Source: an uncultured Lachnospiraceae bacterium
GTDB lineage: Bacteria; Bacillota; Clostridia; Lachnospirales; Lachnospiraceae
Length of the DNA: 33,192 nt
Reading direction: 5' to 3'
Assembly (NCBI GenBank): GCA_949155905.1
Contig: CASCWU010000037.1
Location: 1 to 33,192, forward strand
Part shown: piece after piece, positions 1 to 6,925 of the stretch
Layout: the number at the start of each line of letters is the position of its first letter
How positions within the stretch are numbered: position 1 is the first letter of the stretch
The notes under the pieces: model-generated
The model's input: only the letters and a program-made list of their open reading frames with translations
Told to the model about the DNA's origin: nothing
Databases searched by the model: none
Made by a program: the position numbers and the translations under genes

Positions 1-438
1 GGTCATTTCGTTACCGGAAGATTTCCCTGCCGGAGACGATTACTTATATTGGAGACTATGCGTTTTATCAGCGAAAGATAGAAGAAATTTCTCTGCCGGA
101 TTCTGTGACAGAAATGGGAATCGGTGTATTTGAGGATACAGAGGTGGAAGGAGAACTGGTATTTCCGGCTTCGATAGATACAGTTCCCTCTCGGACATTT
201 TACCGCACGTCGGCACGTCGTCTGGTGATTCCAGACACAGTGACAAAGCTGGAGCTGTATCAGCCTGGAAGAGCCGAACGCTGAAAAGGGATTACGGAAT
301 CTGATTATCAAGGCAAAGAAGCCGCCGGAAATCGAAGGGAAGCAAAAGACGCTTCGGAACATCAATGTGCCGAACAGCAGCATTTCTAAATATAAGAAAG
401 CACTGGCGGGGAAGATTGGGTATAAGAAGCTGTATTAA
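1..438 (+). pseudogene. 3' end of a BspA-like leucine-rich repeat protein, frameshifted
   Basis: The window opens inside this gene, so its start is not visible. Reading from base 3, the translation shows LRR_5/BspA-style units (ISLPETITYIGDYAF, then EISLPDSVTEMGIGVF and LVIPDTVTKLELY), each a Leu-Pro-x-x-Val/Ile strand followed by an aromatic turn. Such proteins are usually secreted or surface-attached in gut Clostridia. The frame stops at 282-284. The neighbouring frame continues from about 271 with PNAEKGLRNLIIKAKKPPEI and ends with SKYKKALAGKIGYKKLY at 436-438, a typical closing segment of these proteins. A one-base indel near 262-275 therefore splits the coding sequence. It could be a true pseudogene or a sequencing error. 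Confidence 0.7.
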
Positions 439-529
439 GATTATTCATTTTGAGTCGGTGACAACGGAATAGGTAGACTGACTATATGAAAAAATTGCCA
501 AAAAGGAACGGAAAATAGGATAAAAAGTC

Positions 530-558
530 TTGTCGTAACTGCATTTTTCTTTTATAAT
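530..558 (+). promoter_or_regulatory. Sigma-A type promoter for the Rpn-family gene
   Basis: A -35 box TTGTCG (530-535) and a perfect -10 box TATAAT (553-558) are separated by 17 bp. It lies 28 bp upstream of the TTG start at 586, which has a GGAAGGTGG ribosome binding site at about 570-578. Confidence 0.6.
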
Positions 559-585
559 AGAACCAGAAAGGAAGGTGGTAAATTT

Positions 586-1568
586 TTGCAGAAAAATAAA
601 ACGTTTTCCAATACCCCCTATGACGATGTGTTCCGTTCTATGCTTGTCCGCTGCTGTGATCTGATCCTTCCGGTGGTGAATGAGATATTCGGAGAGCATT
701 ATACCGGGGAGAAGTGATTTCCTTTTCCCAAAACGAATTGTATCAGGAGAAGCAGGGAGGAAATCAGGAGGAGATCATTACCGATTCTAATTTTACAATT
801 CAGGGAGTTAAGAAGAAAAAATATCATTTTGAGTGTCAGAGCAGTCAGGACAACAGTATGCTGGTGCGGATGTTTGAATATGGTGCGGAGCTAGCGTTGC
901 GGGATGGAGAATTAAAGGAAAATTCTCTGACTGTGACATTTCCTCATTCTGCCGTTTTGTATTTAAGGAGTACCAGAAATACACCAAAGTATTTTACCCT
1001 GAACATAGAAACTCCTGGCGGCAGTCTGGAATACAAGATTCCGACGATGAAAATGCAGGATTATTCCTTTGAGGAACTGATGGAGAAGAAATTGTACTTT
1101 CTCCTCCCGTTTTTACTCTTTAATTATGAGAAAAATTTTCCAAAGTATGAAGAAGAGGAGGAAGAGCTGCAAAGACTGGTGGAACACTATCAAAGTCTGT
1201 CTGAAAGGCTGGAGGAGTTGGTTCAGGCAGGGGAGATGAGTGAATTTTCCAAATGTTATCTGATGGATATGTCCAATAAGGTCTTACAGCATTTAACCGG
1301 AAATTATGAAAAAATCAGAAAAGGAGTGGGGCAGGTTATGAGCGGGACGATTTTAAGAACGGAAACGTCAGATATTTTTGACGAAGGAGTGCGGAAAGGA
1401 TTGCAGGAAGGTCGTCAGGAAGGTCGCCAGGAAGGCCGTCAGGAAGGAATAAAGGGATTGATTGCCTCTTTACAGGGGTTTGGTTTTACAGAGAGAGTAA
1501 TAAAAGCAGAGCTAATCAAACGGTATTCGTTATCCGAAGCGGAGGCAATCGAATACCTTAACGGATAA
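586..1568 (+). pseudogene. Rpn-family recombination-promoting nuclease / PD-(D/E)XK transposase-like protein, frameshifted
   Basis: Two frames together make one protein. From the TTG at 586 the first 43 codons read LQKNKTFSNTPYDDVFRSML and on to FGEHYTGEK, then stop at 715-717. The second frame resumes at once with VISFSQNELYQEKQGG and runs to 1568. It contains the conserved nuclease core (ITDSNFTIQG, YHFECQSSQD with the E-x-Q signature), a hydrophobic YFLLPFLLFNYEK segment and an EGRQEGRQEG tail, all typical of the PDDEXK_2/Rpn family. The combined length of about 327 residues is normal for the family. One base is missing near 709-714, where family members usually read TGEEVIS. These proteins are linked to RecA-independent recombination. 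A GTG at 714 could start a shorter product without the N-terminus. Confidence 0.75.
1404..1448 (+). repeat. 12-bp tandem repeat encoding (QEGR)n
   Basis: Three full 12-bp units of the form CAGGAAGGTCGT, plus a partial fourth, run head to tail and encode QEGRQEGRQEGRQEG near the C-terminus of the Rpn-family gene. Such in-frame units vary in number in this family by slippage. Confidence 0.75.
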
Positions 1569-1693
1569 TGCTTACAGGGGGTTAGGCGGATAGGAATTTA
1601 CCAGGGGGGATTTTTATAAAACATTTTTGGAGAAAGTATGGTTTTTGGATAAGTGTAGCATGTGTTATAAATGTAAGTATTATATGCTTTGTA

Positions 1694-2182
1694 ATGAATA
1701 GATTTTTCAACAGGAATAAAGCTGCTTTTGCGGATGAACAAATTTATATGATACAGGAAGGCCCCTTTCCGGATCTGCCATGGCAAAAGGATATTTTTCC
1801 GGAAAAACCGACAGAGCTTCCGGCCTTTCGCGATCCGAGCTTATCCAGAGATGTATTTGGAATACCAAATGCAGCAGGAGGTTATGTATTCCACGATGGT
1901 TTTATTTACTATTTGGACAGGAATTGGGTATTATGCAGCAGACCATTATTGGGGAAGGGGGAGGAAGGTGCTGTTCGTTATGAGGGAACAGGAATTGCCG
2001 TAGATGCCAAAGGACATCCGCCTGCCGGAATGAGCCGTCTGTATTTTGGAGAGACAAAATTTTATTATCAATATGCAGCAGAAATTTATGAAACGGCGGA
2101 TACGCAGGAGCTTGAGTATACTGCGCCGAGAGTGAAGGAGATGGGAGAATATATCGGAGAATTGCCGAAGGAAGGGAAATAG
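1694..2182 (+). CDS. Small membrane-anchored protein of unknown function
   Basis: The 162 codons from the first ATG encode no family I recognise. The protein has a basic start (MNRFFNRNKAAF), a Pro-rich stretch, and a body rich in Tyr and Phe (GGYVFHDGFIYYLDRNW, MSRLYFGETKFYYQYAAE) that suggests a beta-rich extracytoplasmic domain. The same frame is open upstream to 1586 and encodes HFWRKYGFWISVACVINVSI, a clear membrane anchor, from an ATA codon at 1616. That codon sits 6 bp after a strong AGGGGGG site at 1603-1609. The native start was therefore probably at 1616 (ATG changed to ATA, or ATA used), giving 188 residues. The shorter form lacks most of the anchor. Confidence 0.55.
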   Translation: MNRFFNRNKAAFADEQIYMIQEGPFPDLPWQKDIFPEKPTELPAFRDPSLSRDVFGIPNAAGGYVFHDGFIYYLDRNWVLCSRPLLGKGEEGAVRYEGTGIAVDAKGHPPAGMSRLYFGETKFYYQYAAEIYETADTQELEYTAPRVKEMGEYIGELPKEGK

Positions 2183-2225
2183 CTTGTTTTTTATACGGTG
2201 CAATAGAAAGCGCCAAACATTATCC

Positions 2226-2254
2226 GTGACTTTTTCTCTGTATTGTAGTATAAT
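2226..2254 (+). promoter_or_regulatory. Promoter for the DUF362 gene
   Basis: GTGACT (2226-2231) and a perfect TATAAT (2249-2254) are spaced by 17 bp, 49 bp upstream of the ATG at 2304. The -35 box matches the consensus at four of six positions. Confidence 0.55.
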
Positions 2255-2303
2255 GAAAAGGATTCTAAAAAAAGCAGCAATAAAAAGAAGTGGAGGTAGT
2301 AGC

Positions 2304-3167
2304 ATGGCATCCAAGGTTTATTTTTCAAAAGAGATTTCACCGGAAAAGGTAGTAGAGATGTATAAGCTTCTGGGGAAGGAGCTTCCGGGAAAGGTAGCGG
2401 TGAAGCTGCATTCCGGCGAGGAGGGGAATAAAAATTTCCTGGGGCCGGAGTTTTGCAGGCCGATCATTGACTATGTCCATGGGACGGCAGTGGAGTGCAA
2501 TACGGCTTATGCAGGCGCCCGAAATACGACGGAGAAGCATAAGGTACTGCTGACCAAGCATGGCTGGGATAAGTATTTCCCGGTAGATTTGCTGGATGCA
2601 GAGGGACCGGATCTGGAGTTAGAGATTCCTAAGGGAAAACGTATCCAGAAGAACTACATCGGCAAGGATGCTGCCAGCTATGATTCTATGCTGGTGCTGT
2701 CTCATTTTAAAGGACATGCAATGGGCGGCTACGGCGGAGCGTTAAAGCAGCTTTCGATTGGAGTTGCTTCCGGCTATGGAAAGGCATATATTCACGGCGC
2801 GGGAGATACGAAAAAGATTTGGTCGGCCGATCATGATTCCTTCTTAGAGTCCATGGCAGATGCGGCGATGTCGGTGATTGAGTATTTCAAGGGAAATGTA
2901 CTTTATATCAATGTGATGAAAAATATTTCCGTAGACTGTGACTGCGACGGCAATGCAAAGCCGCCGTGTATGGCGGATATCGGAATCCTTGCATCCTTGG
3001 ATCCGGTAGCGATAGACACGGCCTGTCTGGATTTGGTAAAAAAATCGGATGACCCGGGGCGGGGCGAGCTGTTAGAGCGGATCAATTCCCGAAACGGAGA
3101 ATATACCATTGAAGTAGCGGCAGAGCATGGAATCGGTTCTAAGGAATATGAACTAATCGAAGTATAA
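2304..3167 (+). CDS. DUF362 domain-containing protein
   Basis: This 287-residue protein matches the DUF362 family, often found beside or fused to ferredoxin domains in anaerobes. The visible core is LSHFKGHAMGGYGGALKQLS (about residues 132-151) followed by SIGVASGYGKAYIHG, with a cysteine cluster VDCDCDGNAKPPCMADIG (about 213-230) and the closing LDPVAIDTACLDLV. The Cys pattern may bind a metal or Fe-S cluster, but the C-terminal 2x[4Fe-4S] ferredoxin of longer relatives is absent. The start is set by the GTGGAGGT ribosome binding site at 2290-2297. The gene stands alone behind its own promoter. Its biochemical role is not established. Confidence 0.8.
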   Translation: MASKVYFSKEISPEKVVEMYKLLGKELPGKVAVKLHSGEEGNKNFLGPEFCRPIIDYVHGTAVECNTAYAGARNTTEKHKVLLTKHGWDKYFPVDLLDAEGPDLELEIPKGKRIQKNYIGKDAASYDSMLVLSHFKGHAMGGYGGALKQLSIGVASGYGKAYIHGAGDTKKIWSADHDSFLESMADAAMSVIEYFKGNVLYINVMKNISVDCDCDGNAKPPCMADIGILASLDPVAIDTACLDLVKKSDDPGRGELLERINSRNGEYTIEVAAEHGIGSKEYELIEV

Positions 3168-3187
3168 GCAGACGAAGATATAAGATA

Positions 3188-3273
3188 AGAAACAGACAGA
3201 AGTAAGGAACAGACAGTGATAAAGAACAGACAGCGATAGGGAACAGGCAGCGATAAGGAGCAGACAGGGGGTA
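3188..3273 (+). repeat. Five degenerate 17-bp tandem repeats, purine-rich
   Basis: Units of the form AGGAACAGACAGCGATA follow one another at 3188, 3205, 3222, 3239 and 3256; the last is 18 bp long. The period is not a multiple of three and all frames are broken, so the array is non-coding. It fills the gap between the DUF362 gene and the first response regulator. Confidence 0.75.
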
Positions 3274-3320
3274 AGGACAGACAAAAAGGCCGGCATGAAG
3301 AACACAGAAAGGAAAGCAGT

Positions 3321-4019
3321 ATGGGAAAGCAGAGAGTTATGATTTTAGAGGATGATGAGGATTTGGCAGAGGGTCTTTGCTTATCCTTGCAGGCGGATGA
3401 ACTGGAATTTGTCCGTTGCGCGGCAGTTGCCGAGGCAAGGGAGCGGATAGAGAAGGAACGGTTTGACCTGTTTGTGCTGGATATTAACCTGCCAGATGGA
3501 AGCGGGTTGGAGCTGTGCCGGGAAATTCGCGGGCAGGGCAGTCATACACCGATTGCCCTGCTGACAGCAAAGGATCTGGAGCTGGACATTGTCAAGGGGC
3601 TGGAATATGGGGCGGATGATTACATTACCAAGCCGTTTAGCCTGATGGTGCTTCGAGCCAGAATCCGTGCGCTGCTTCGCCGCCATACGCCAGAACAGAA
3701 ATCGGAGTACCAGGATCAGGTATTCCGATTTTGCTTTGATACTATGGAATTTTATAAAAATGGGCTTTTGGTGGAACTAAGCAGGACAGAGCAAAGGCTT
3801 TTGCATCTGTTGACGGCCAATGCCGGACAGCTTTTGACGAGGGAGCGTCTGCTCGAATGGGTATGGCCGGAAGGAACAGAATATGTAGAGGACAATGCGC
3901 TTTCTGTTGTGATTCGCCGCCTGCGGGATAAGCTAGAGGAGATACCATCGAGGCCGAGGTATATTAAGACGGTATATGGGAAGGGATATCTGTGGGAAAG
4001 GGAAGAAAAAGGGAAGTAG
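3321..4019 (+). CDS. OmpR/PhoB-family response regulator (first of two in tandem)
   Basis: A 232-residue response regulator. The receiver domain shows the acidic pair ILEDDED (about 9-14), the phospho-acceptor Asp54 in VLDINLPDGSG, Thr82 in LLTAKD and Lys104 in YITKPF. The winged-helix output domain follows, with LSRTEQRLLHLL and the recognition region DNALSVVIRRLRDKLE, and ends in YIKTVYGKGYLW. The ribosome binding site is AGAAAGGAAAGC before ATG 3321. It is followed three bases after its stop by a second response regulator, then a kinase and an ABC exporter, so the unit probably senses envelope stress such as a peptide antibiotic. Which of the two regulators the kinase phosphorylates cannot be told from the sequence. 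Confidence 0.9.
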   Translation: MGKQRVMILEDDEDLAEGLCLSLQADELEFVRCAAVAEARERIEKERFDLFVLDINLPDGSGLELCREIRGQGSHTPIALLTAKDLELDIVKGLEYGADDYITKPFSLMVLRARIRALLRRHTPEQKSEYQDQVFRFCFDTMEFYKNGLLVELSRTEQRLLHLLTANAGQLLTRERLLEWVWPEGTEYVEDNALSVVIRRLRDKLEEIPSRPRYIKTVYGKGYLWEREEKGK

Positions 4020-4022
4020 GAT

Positions 4023-4754
4023 ATGCAGTATCAATGTATGATAGTAGATGATGAAAAGCTTCTGGCGGACAGTACGGCAGAGTATTTAAATTTATTTGGG
4101 GTAAAGACAGCAGCCGCTTACAGCGCTGCAAAGTGCCGGGCGTTTTTTCAGGAGCATACGGCAGAACTGTTGCTTTTGGATATCAACCTGGAGGACGGCA
4201 GTGGCTTTGAACTGTGTAAGGAGCTGCGGGAAACGACGGACATCCCGATTTTATTTATCTCTGCCCGGAACAGTGATGATGACAAGCTGATTGCGCTGCA
4301 TATCGGCGGAGACGATTATATAGAAAAGCCGTATTCCCTCAGCGTTTTACTGGCGAAGGTGACAGTGATGCTAAAACGCTATCGGCAATATACAAAGACT
4401 TCCGGGGAGACTTTGGCATCCGATCAGGACTCGGAGCAAGGGAATTGCTATGTAAGCGCCGACCGTCGTCTTGAGGTTCGGTTTGATACCAGACAGCTTT
4501 TTGTAGAGGGTGTGCCGGTAAAGCTGACGGCATTGGAGTTTAAGCTGCTGGCCTATTTGATCAGGCAGGAGAACAGAGTGGTTTCCAAGCGGGAGCTGTT
4601 TGATGAGGTCTGGAAGGATCGCTTTACCGGGGACGGGACATTGAATGTCCATATCCGCAGGCTGCGGGAGGCGATAGAGCGGCAGCCAGGCAAGCCGGAA
4701 TATATTTTGACAGTTTGGGGAGACGGATATCAGTTCTGTGGAGGAAAAGAATGA
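4023..4754 (+). CDS. OmpR/PhoB-family response regulator (second of two in tandem)
   Basis: A 243-residue response regulator with the acidic pocket IVDDEK, Asp53 in LLDINLEDGSG, Ser80 in place of the commoner Thr (FISARN) and Lys102 in YIEKPY. A linker of about 30 residues separates the receiver from the winged-helix domain (LTALEFKLLAYLI, HIRRLREAIE, ILTVWGDGYQF). It is more like BceR/VanR-type regulators than its upstream neighbour. Its stop overlaps the kinase start by four bases (ATGA at 4751-4754), which implies translational coupling and makes it the likelier cognate partner of that kinase. It differs too much from the first regulator to be a recent duplicate. Confidence 0.9.
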   Translation: MQYQCMIVDDEKLLADSTAEYLNLFGVKTAAAYSAAKCRAFFQEHTAELLLLDINLEDGSGFELCKELRETTDIPILFISARNSDDDKLIALHIGGDDYIEKPYSLSVLLAKVTVMLKRYRQYTKTSGETLASDQDSEQGNCYVSADRRLEVRFDTRQLFVEGVPVKLTALEFKLLAYLIRQENRVVSKRELFDEVWKDRFTGDGTLNVHIRRLREAIERQPGKPEYILTVWGDGYQFCGGKE

Positions 4755-6031
4755 AAAAACAGGGGTTTTTCGCACTTTTTATTTCTCTTTTTGCAGCGGA
4801 ATTGGCCGTCCTTTTTTGGTTTGTCCGTCAGCCGGTTTCCAGTGGACAGAATGTCATTTTGGCCAATGAGGTATTTCATACGGTGCAGGAGGATTGGGAG
4901 CAGCTACGGCAGCATCCGAATACGGCCGGGCAGGAGTATACGGTATTGGATGAGAAGGGAAATGTGCGGTTTCAAACGAGTCCGGGGATTAGCCAGAGCA
5001 TTCATCAGGCGATTTTACACGGGGATACGATACTGCCGGTTCAAAAGAACGGACGGCTGGCAGGAACATTGATTTTATGGAACGGCGCCGAAGAACGTCT
5101 GCAGGCACAGAAGCAGATGGCAGCAATTCTTTTGGCCGTTCTTTTTTTGCTGCAGCTAGGGGCAGGCGTTGGATATTTTTGCTGGATAGACCAGCGGATA
5201 ATCAAACCATTTGAACGGCTAAGAGGCTTTGCCGGGCGTATAGCAGGAGGCAATCTGGACATTCCGTTAGAGATGGATCGGGGGAATGTATTCGGTGCAT
5301 TTACAGAGAGCTTTGATATTATGCGGTCAGAGCTAAAGCAGGCGAGGCAGGCAGAACGGGAGGCGAACCAGAGCAAAAAGGAACTGGTGGCCAAGCTTTC
5401 CCATGATATCAAAACCCCGGTGGCCAGCATCAAGGCAGCCTCCGAGGTAGGAGAGGCCCTGGCAGGCGAGAAGCGGCAAAGGGAAACCTACCAGCAGATC
5501 ATAAAAAAGGCCGATCAAATCAATACACTGGTCAGCAATCTGTTTGCCGCATCCTTAGAGGAGCTGTCGCAGCTTTCGGTGAAAGCGGAGGACATATGCA
5601 GTGAAGCATTGTCAGAGCTGCTGGAGCAGGCGGATTATCGCCATTACGCCAAGCTTAGGGAGCCTCCGTCCTGTATGATCTATGTAGACAGACTGCGGCT
5701 TTTGCAGGTGTTTGACAATTTGTTTGCCAATTCCTATAAATATGCAGACACCCCGATACAGGTGGATTTTTACCAGAAGGAATGTTATCTGGCTGTTGTA
5801 GTGGAGGATTTTGGCGGCGGTGTCGGTCAGGAGGAGCTGCCCTTGCTAAAGCAGAAATACATCCGCGGAAAAAATGCCGAAGGGCTGGAGGGCGCCGGGC
5901 TAGGGCTGTTTATTTCGGATTATTTTATGAAGGAAATGAAGGGGGAATTGTCCCTGCAAAATGGGGAGCATGGTCTGAGAGTAACCGTAAGCCTGCTGCT
6001 AAGCGGGATGTCTGATGAAAGTACGATTTAA
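4751..6031 (+). CDS. Two-transmembrane sensor histidine kinase
   Basis: The 426-residue kinase starts at ATG 4751, six bases after GGAGG (4740-4744). Membrane helices lie at about residues 5-25 and 123-146. Between them is an extracellular loop of about 95 residues, so this is not a loop-less intramembrane sensor. A HAMP-like segment follows (RIIKPFERLRGFAGRIAGGN). Then come the HisKA motif KLSHDIKTPVASI with phospho-acceptor His218, the N-box DNLFANSYKYAD (322-333), and the ATP-lid glycines EDFGGGVG and GAGLGLFISDYF. It is encoded between two response regulators and an ABC exporter and presumably controls that exporter. The ligand is unknown. Confidence 0.9.
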   Translation: MKKQGFFALFISLFAAELAVLFWFVRQPVSSGQNVILANEVFHTVQEDWEQLRQHPNTAGQEYTVLDEKGNVRFQTSPGISQSIHQAILHGDTILPVQKNGRLAGTLILWNGAEERLQAQKQMAAILLAVLFLLQLGAGVGYFCWIDQRIIKPFERLRGFAGRIAGGNLDIPLEMDRGNVFGAFTESFDIMRSELKQARQAEREANQSKKELVAKLSHDIKTPVASIKAASEVGEALAGEKRQRETYQQIIKKADQINTLVSNLFAASLEELSQLSVKAEDICSEALSELLEQADYRHYAKLREPPSCMIYVDRLRLLQVFDNLFANSYKYADTPIQVDFYQKECYLAVVVEDFGGGVGQEELPLLKQKYIRGKNAEGLEGAGLGLFISDYFMKEMKGELSLQNGEHGLRVTVSLLLSGMSDESTI

Positions 6032-6068
6032 GGATTCGTTAAGAATTTCCTAAAGACAATTAAGGATT
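6028..6068 (+). promoter_or_regulatory. Phased TTAAG direct repeats, probable response-regulator operator
   Basis: TTAAGGATT (6028), TTAAGAATT (6039) and TTAAGGATT (6060) recur with a weaker copy, CTAAAGACA, at 6050. The spacings are 11, 11 and 10 bp, so all copies lie on one face of the helix. The first pair fits the TTAAG-N6-TTAAG form bound by OmpR/PmrA-type regulators. The array begins on the kinase stop codon and lies about 60-100 bp before the ABC ATPase start, the position expected for an activator of the exporter genes. Confidence 0.6.
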
Positions 6069-6129
6069 GGAGGGATAAACTGAAACGTGCAAAAGGAAAG
6101 CAGCAAACGAGCATATGGAGGGAAAGAGC

Positions 6130-6924
6130 ATGGAAAAAGGGATGGAAAAGAATCGTGTAAAGGACACGAAACGGGTATTGCTGAAGGCGGAGCGTTTGAG
6201 TAAGACCTTTTCCAGCGGCGGAACGCTGCAGCACGTTTTAAAAAATATTGATTTGGAGCTGTATGAGGGGGATTTTACCGTAATTATGGGAGCAAGTGGG
6301 GCAGGGAAGTCTACGCTGCTGTATGCTCTTTCCGGGATGGATACGCCCTCTTTGGGGAGGATTACCTTTGGGGATACGGAGATTTCCGCGCTAAGCCAGG
6401 ATGGGCTGGCGTTGTTTCGGCGCAGGCATTGCGGCTTTGTATTTCAGCAGATTTATCTGATGGATGGGATGTCTGTGATGGACAATGTGCTTGCGGCAGG
6501 ATTGTTGGTGCAAAAGGATAAAAGGGCGTTGGTAAGCCAGGCGAAAAAGCTCTTTGCAGCAGTGGATATTTCCGAGGAGACGCAGCAGAAGTTTCCGGCA
6601 CAGCTTTCCGGCGGAGAGGCGCAGCGGGTAGGGATTGTTCGGGCAATGATCAACCGGCCGGAGCTGTTGTTTGCCGATGAACCGACCGGAGCCTTAAATT
6701 CTAAAACGGGACTGGATGTTCTGAATACAATGACAGCCTTTCATGAACAGGGGCAGGGCGTCGTGATGGTGACACATGATATGCGTTCTGCCAGACGAGG
6801 AAACCGGATTTTGTACTTAAAGGACGGTGTGATTTTAGGCGAATGCTGTTTGGGACGATATCGGCACGGAGATGAGGCAAGACGGGAAAAGCTTTCAGCT
6901 TTTCTGGCAGAAATGGGGTGGTAG
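6130..6924 (+). CDS. ABC transporter ATP-binding protein (MacB/LolD/BceA-like)
   Basis: A 264-residue ATPase starting at ATG 6130, chosen over 6115 because GGAGGG at 6117-6122 is correctly spaced for it. Walker A is GASGAGKST (54-62), the Q-loop is FVFQQ (103-107), the signature is LSGGEAQRV (159-167), Walker B is LLFADEPTGALN (179-190) and the H-loop is VTHD. The EPTGALNS wording is typical of exporters that pair with FtsX-like permeases (MacB, BceA, LolD). The permease gene follows immediately. A 30-residue tail follows the usual end of the domain. Such pairs remove or release membrane-acting peptides or cell-wall inhibitors; the substrate here is unknown. Confidence 0.92.
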   Translation: MEKGMEKNRVKDTKRVLLKAERLSKTFSSGGTLQHVLKNIDLELYEGDFTVIMGASGAGKSTLLYALSGMDTPSLGRITFGDTEISALSQDGLALFRRRHCGFVFQQIYLMDGMSVMDNVLAAGLLVQKDKRALVSQAKKLFAAVDISEETQQKFPAQLSGGEAQRVGIVRAMINRPELLFADEPTGALNSKTGLDVLNTMTAFHEQGQGVVMVTHDMRSARRGNRILYLKDGVILGECCLGRYRHGDEARREKLSAFLAEMGW

Positions 6925-6925
6925 C

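Noticed and set aside
3188-3273. 17-bp repeats as a CRISPR array
   Set aside because: The units are contiguous, without spacers, and no cas genes are in view.
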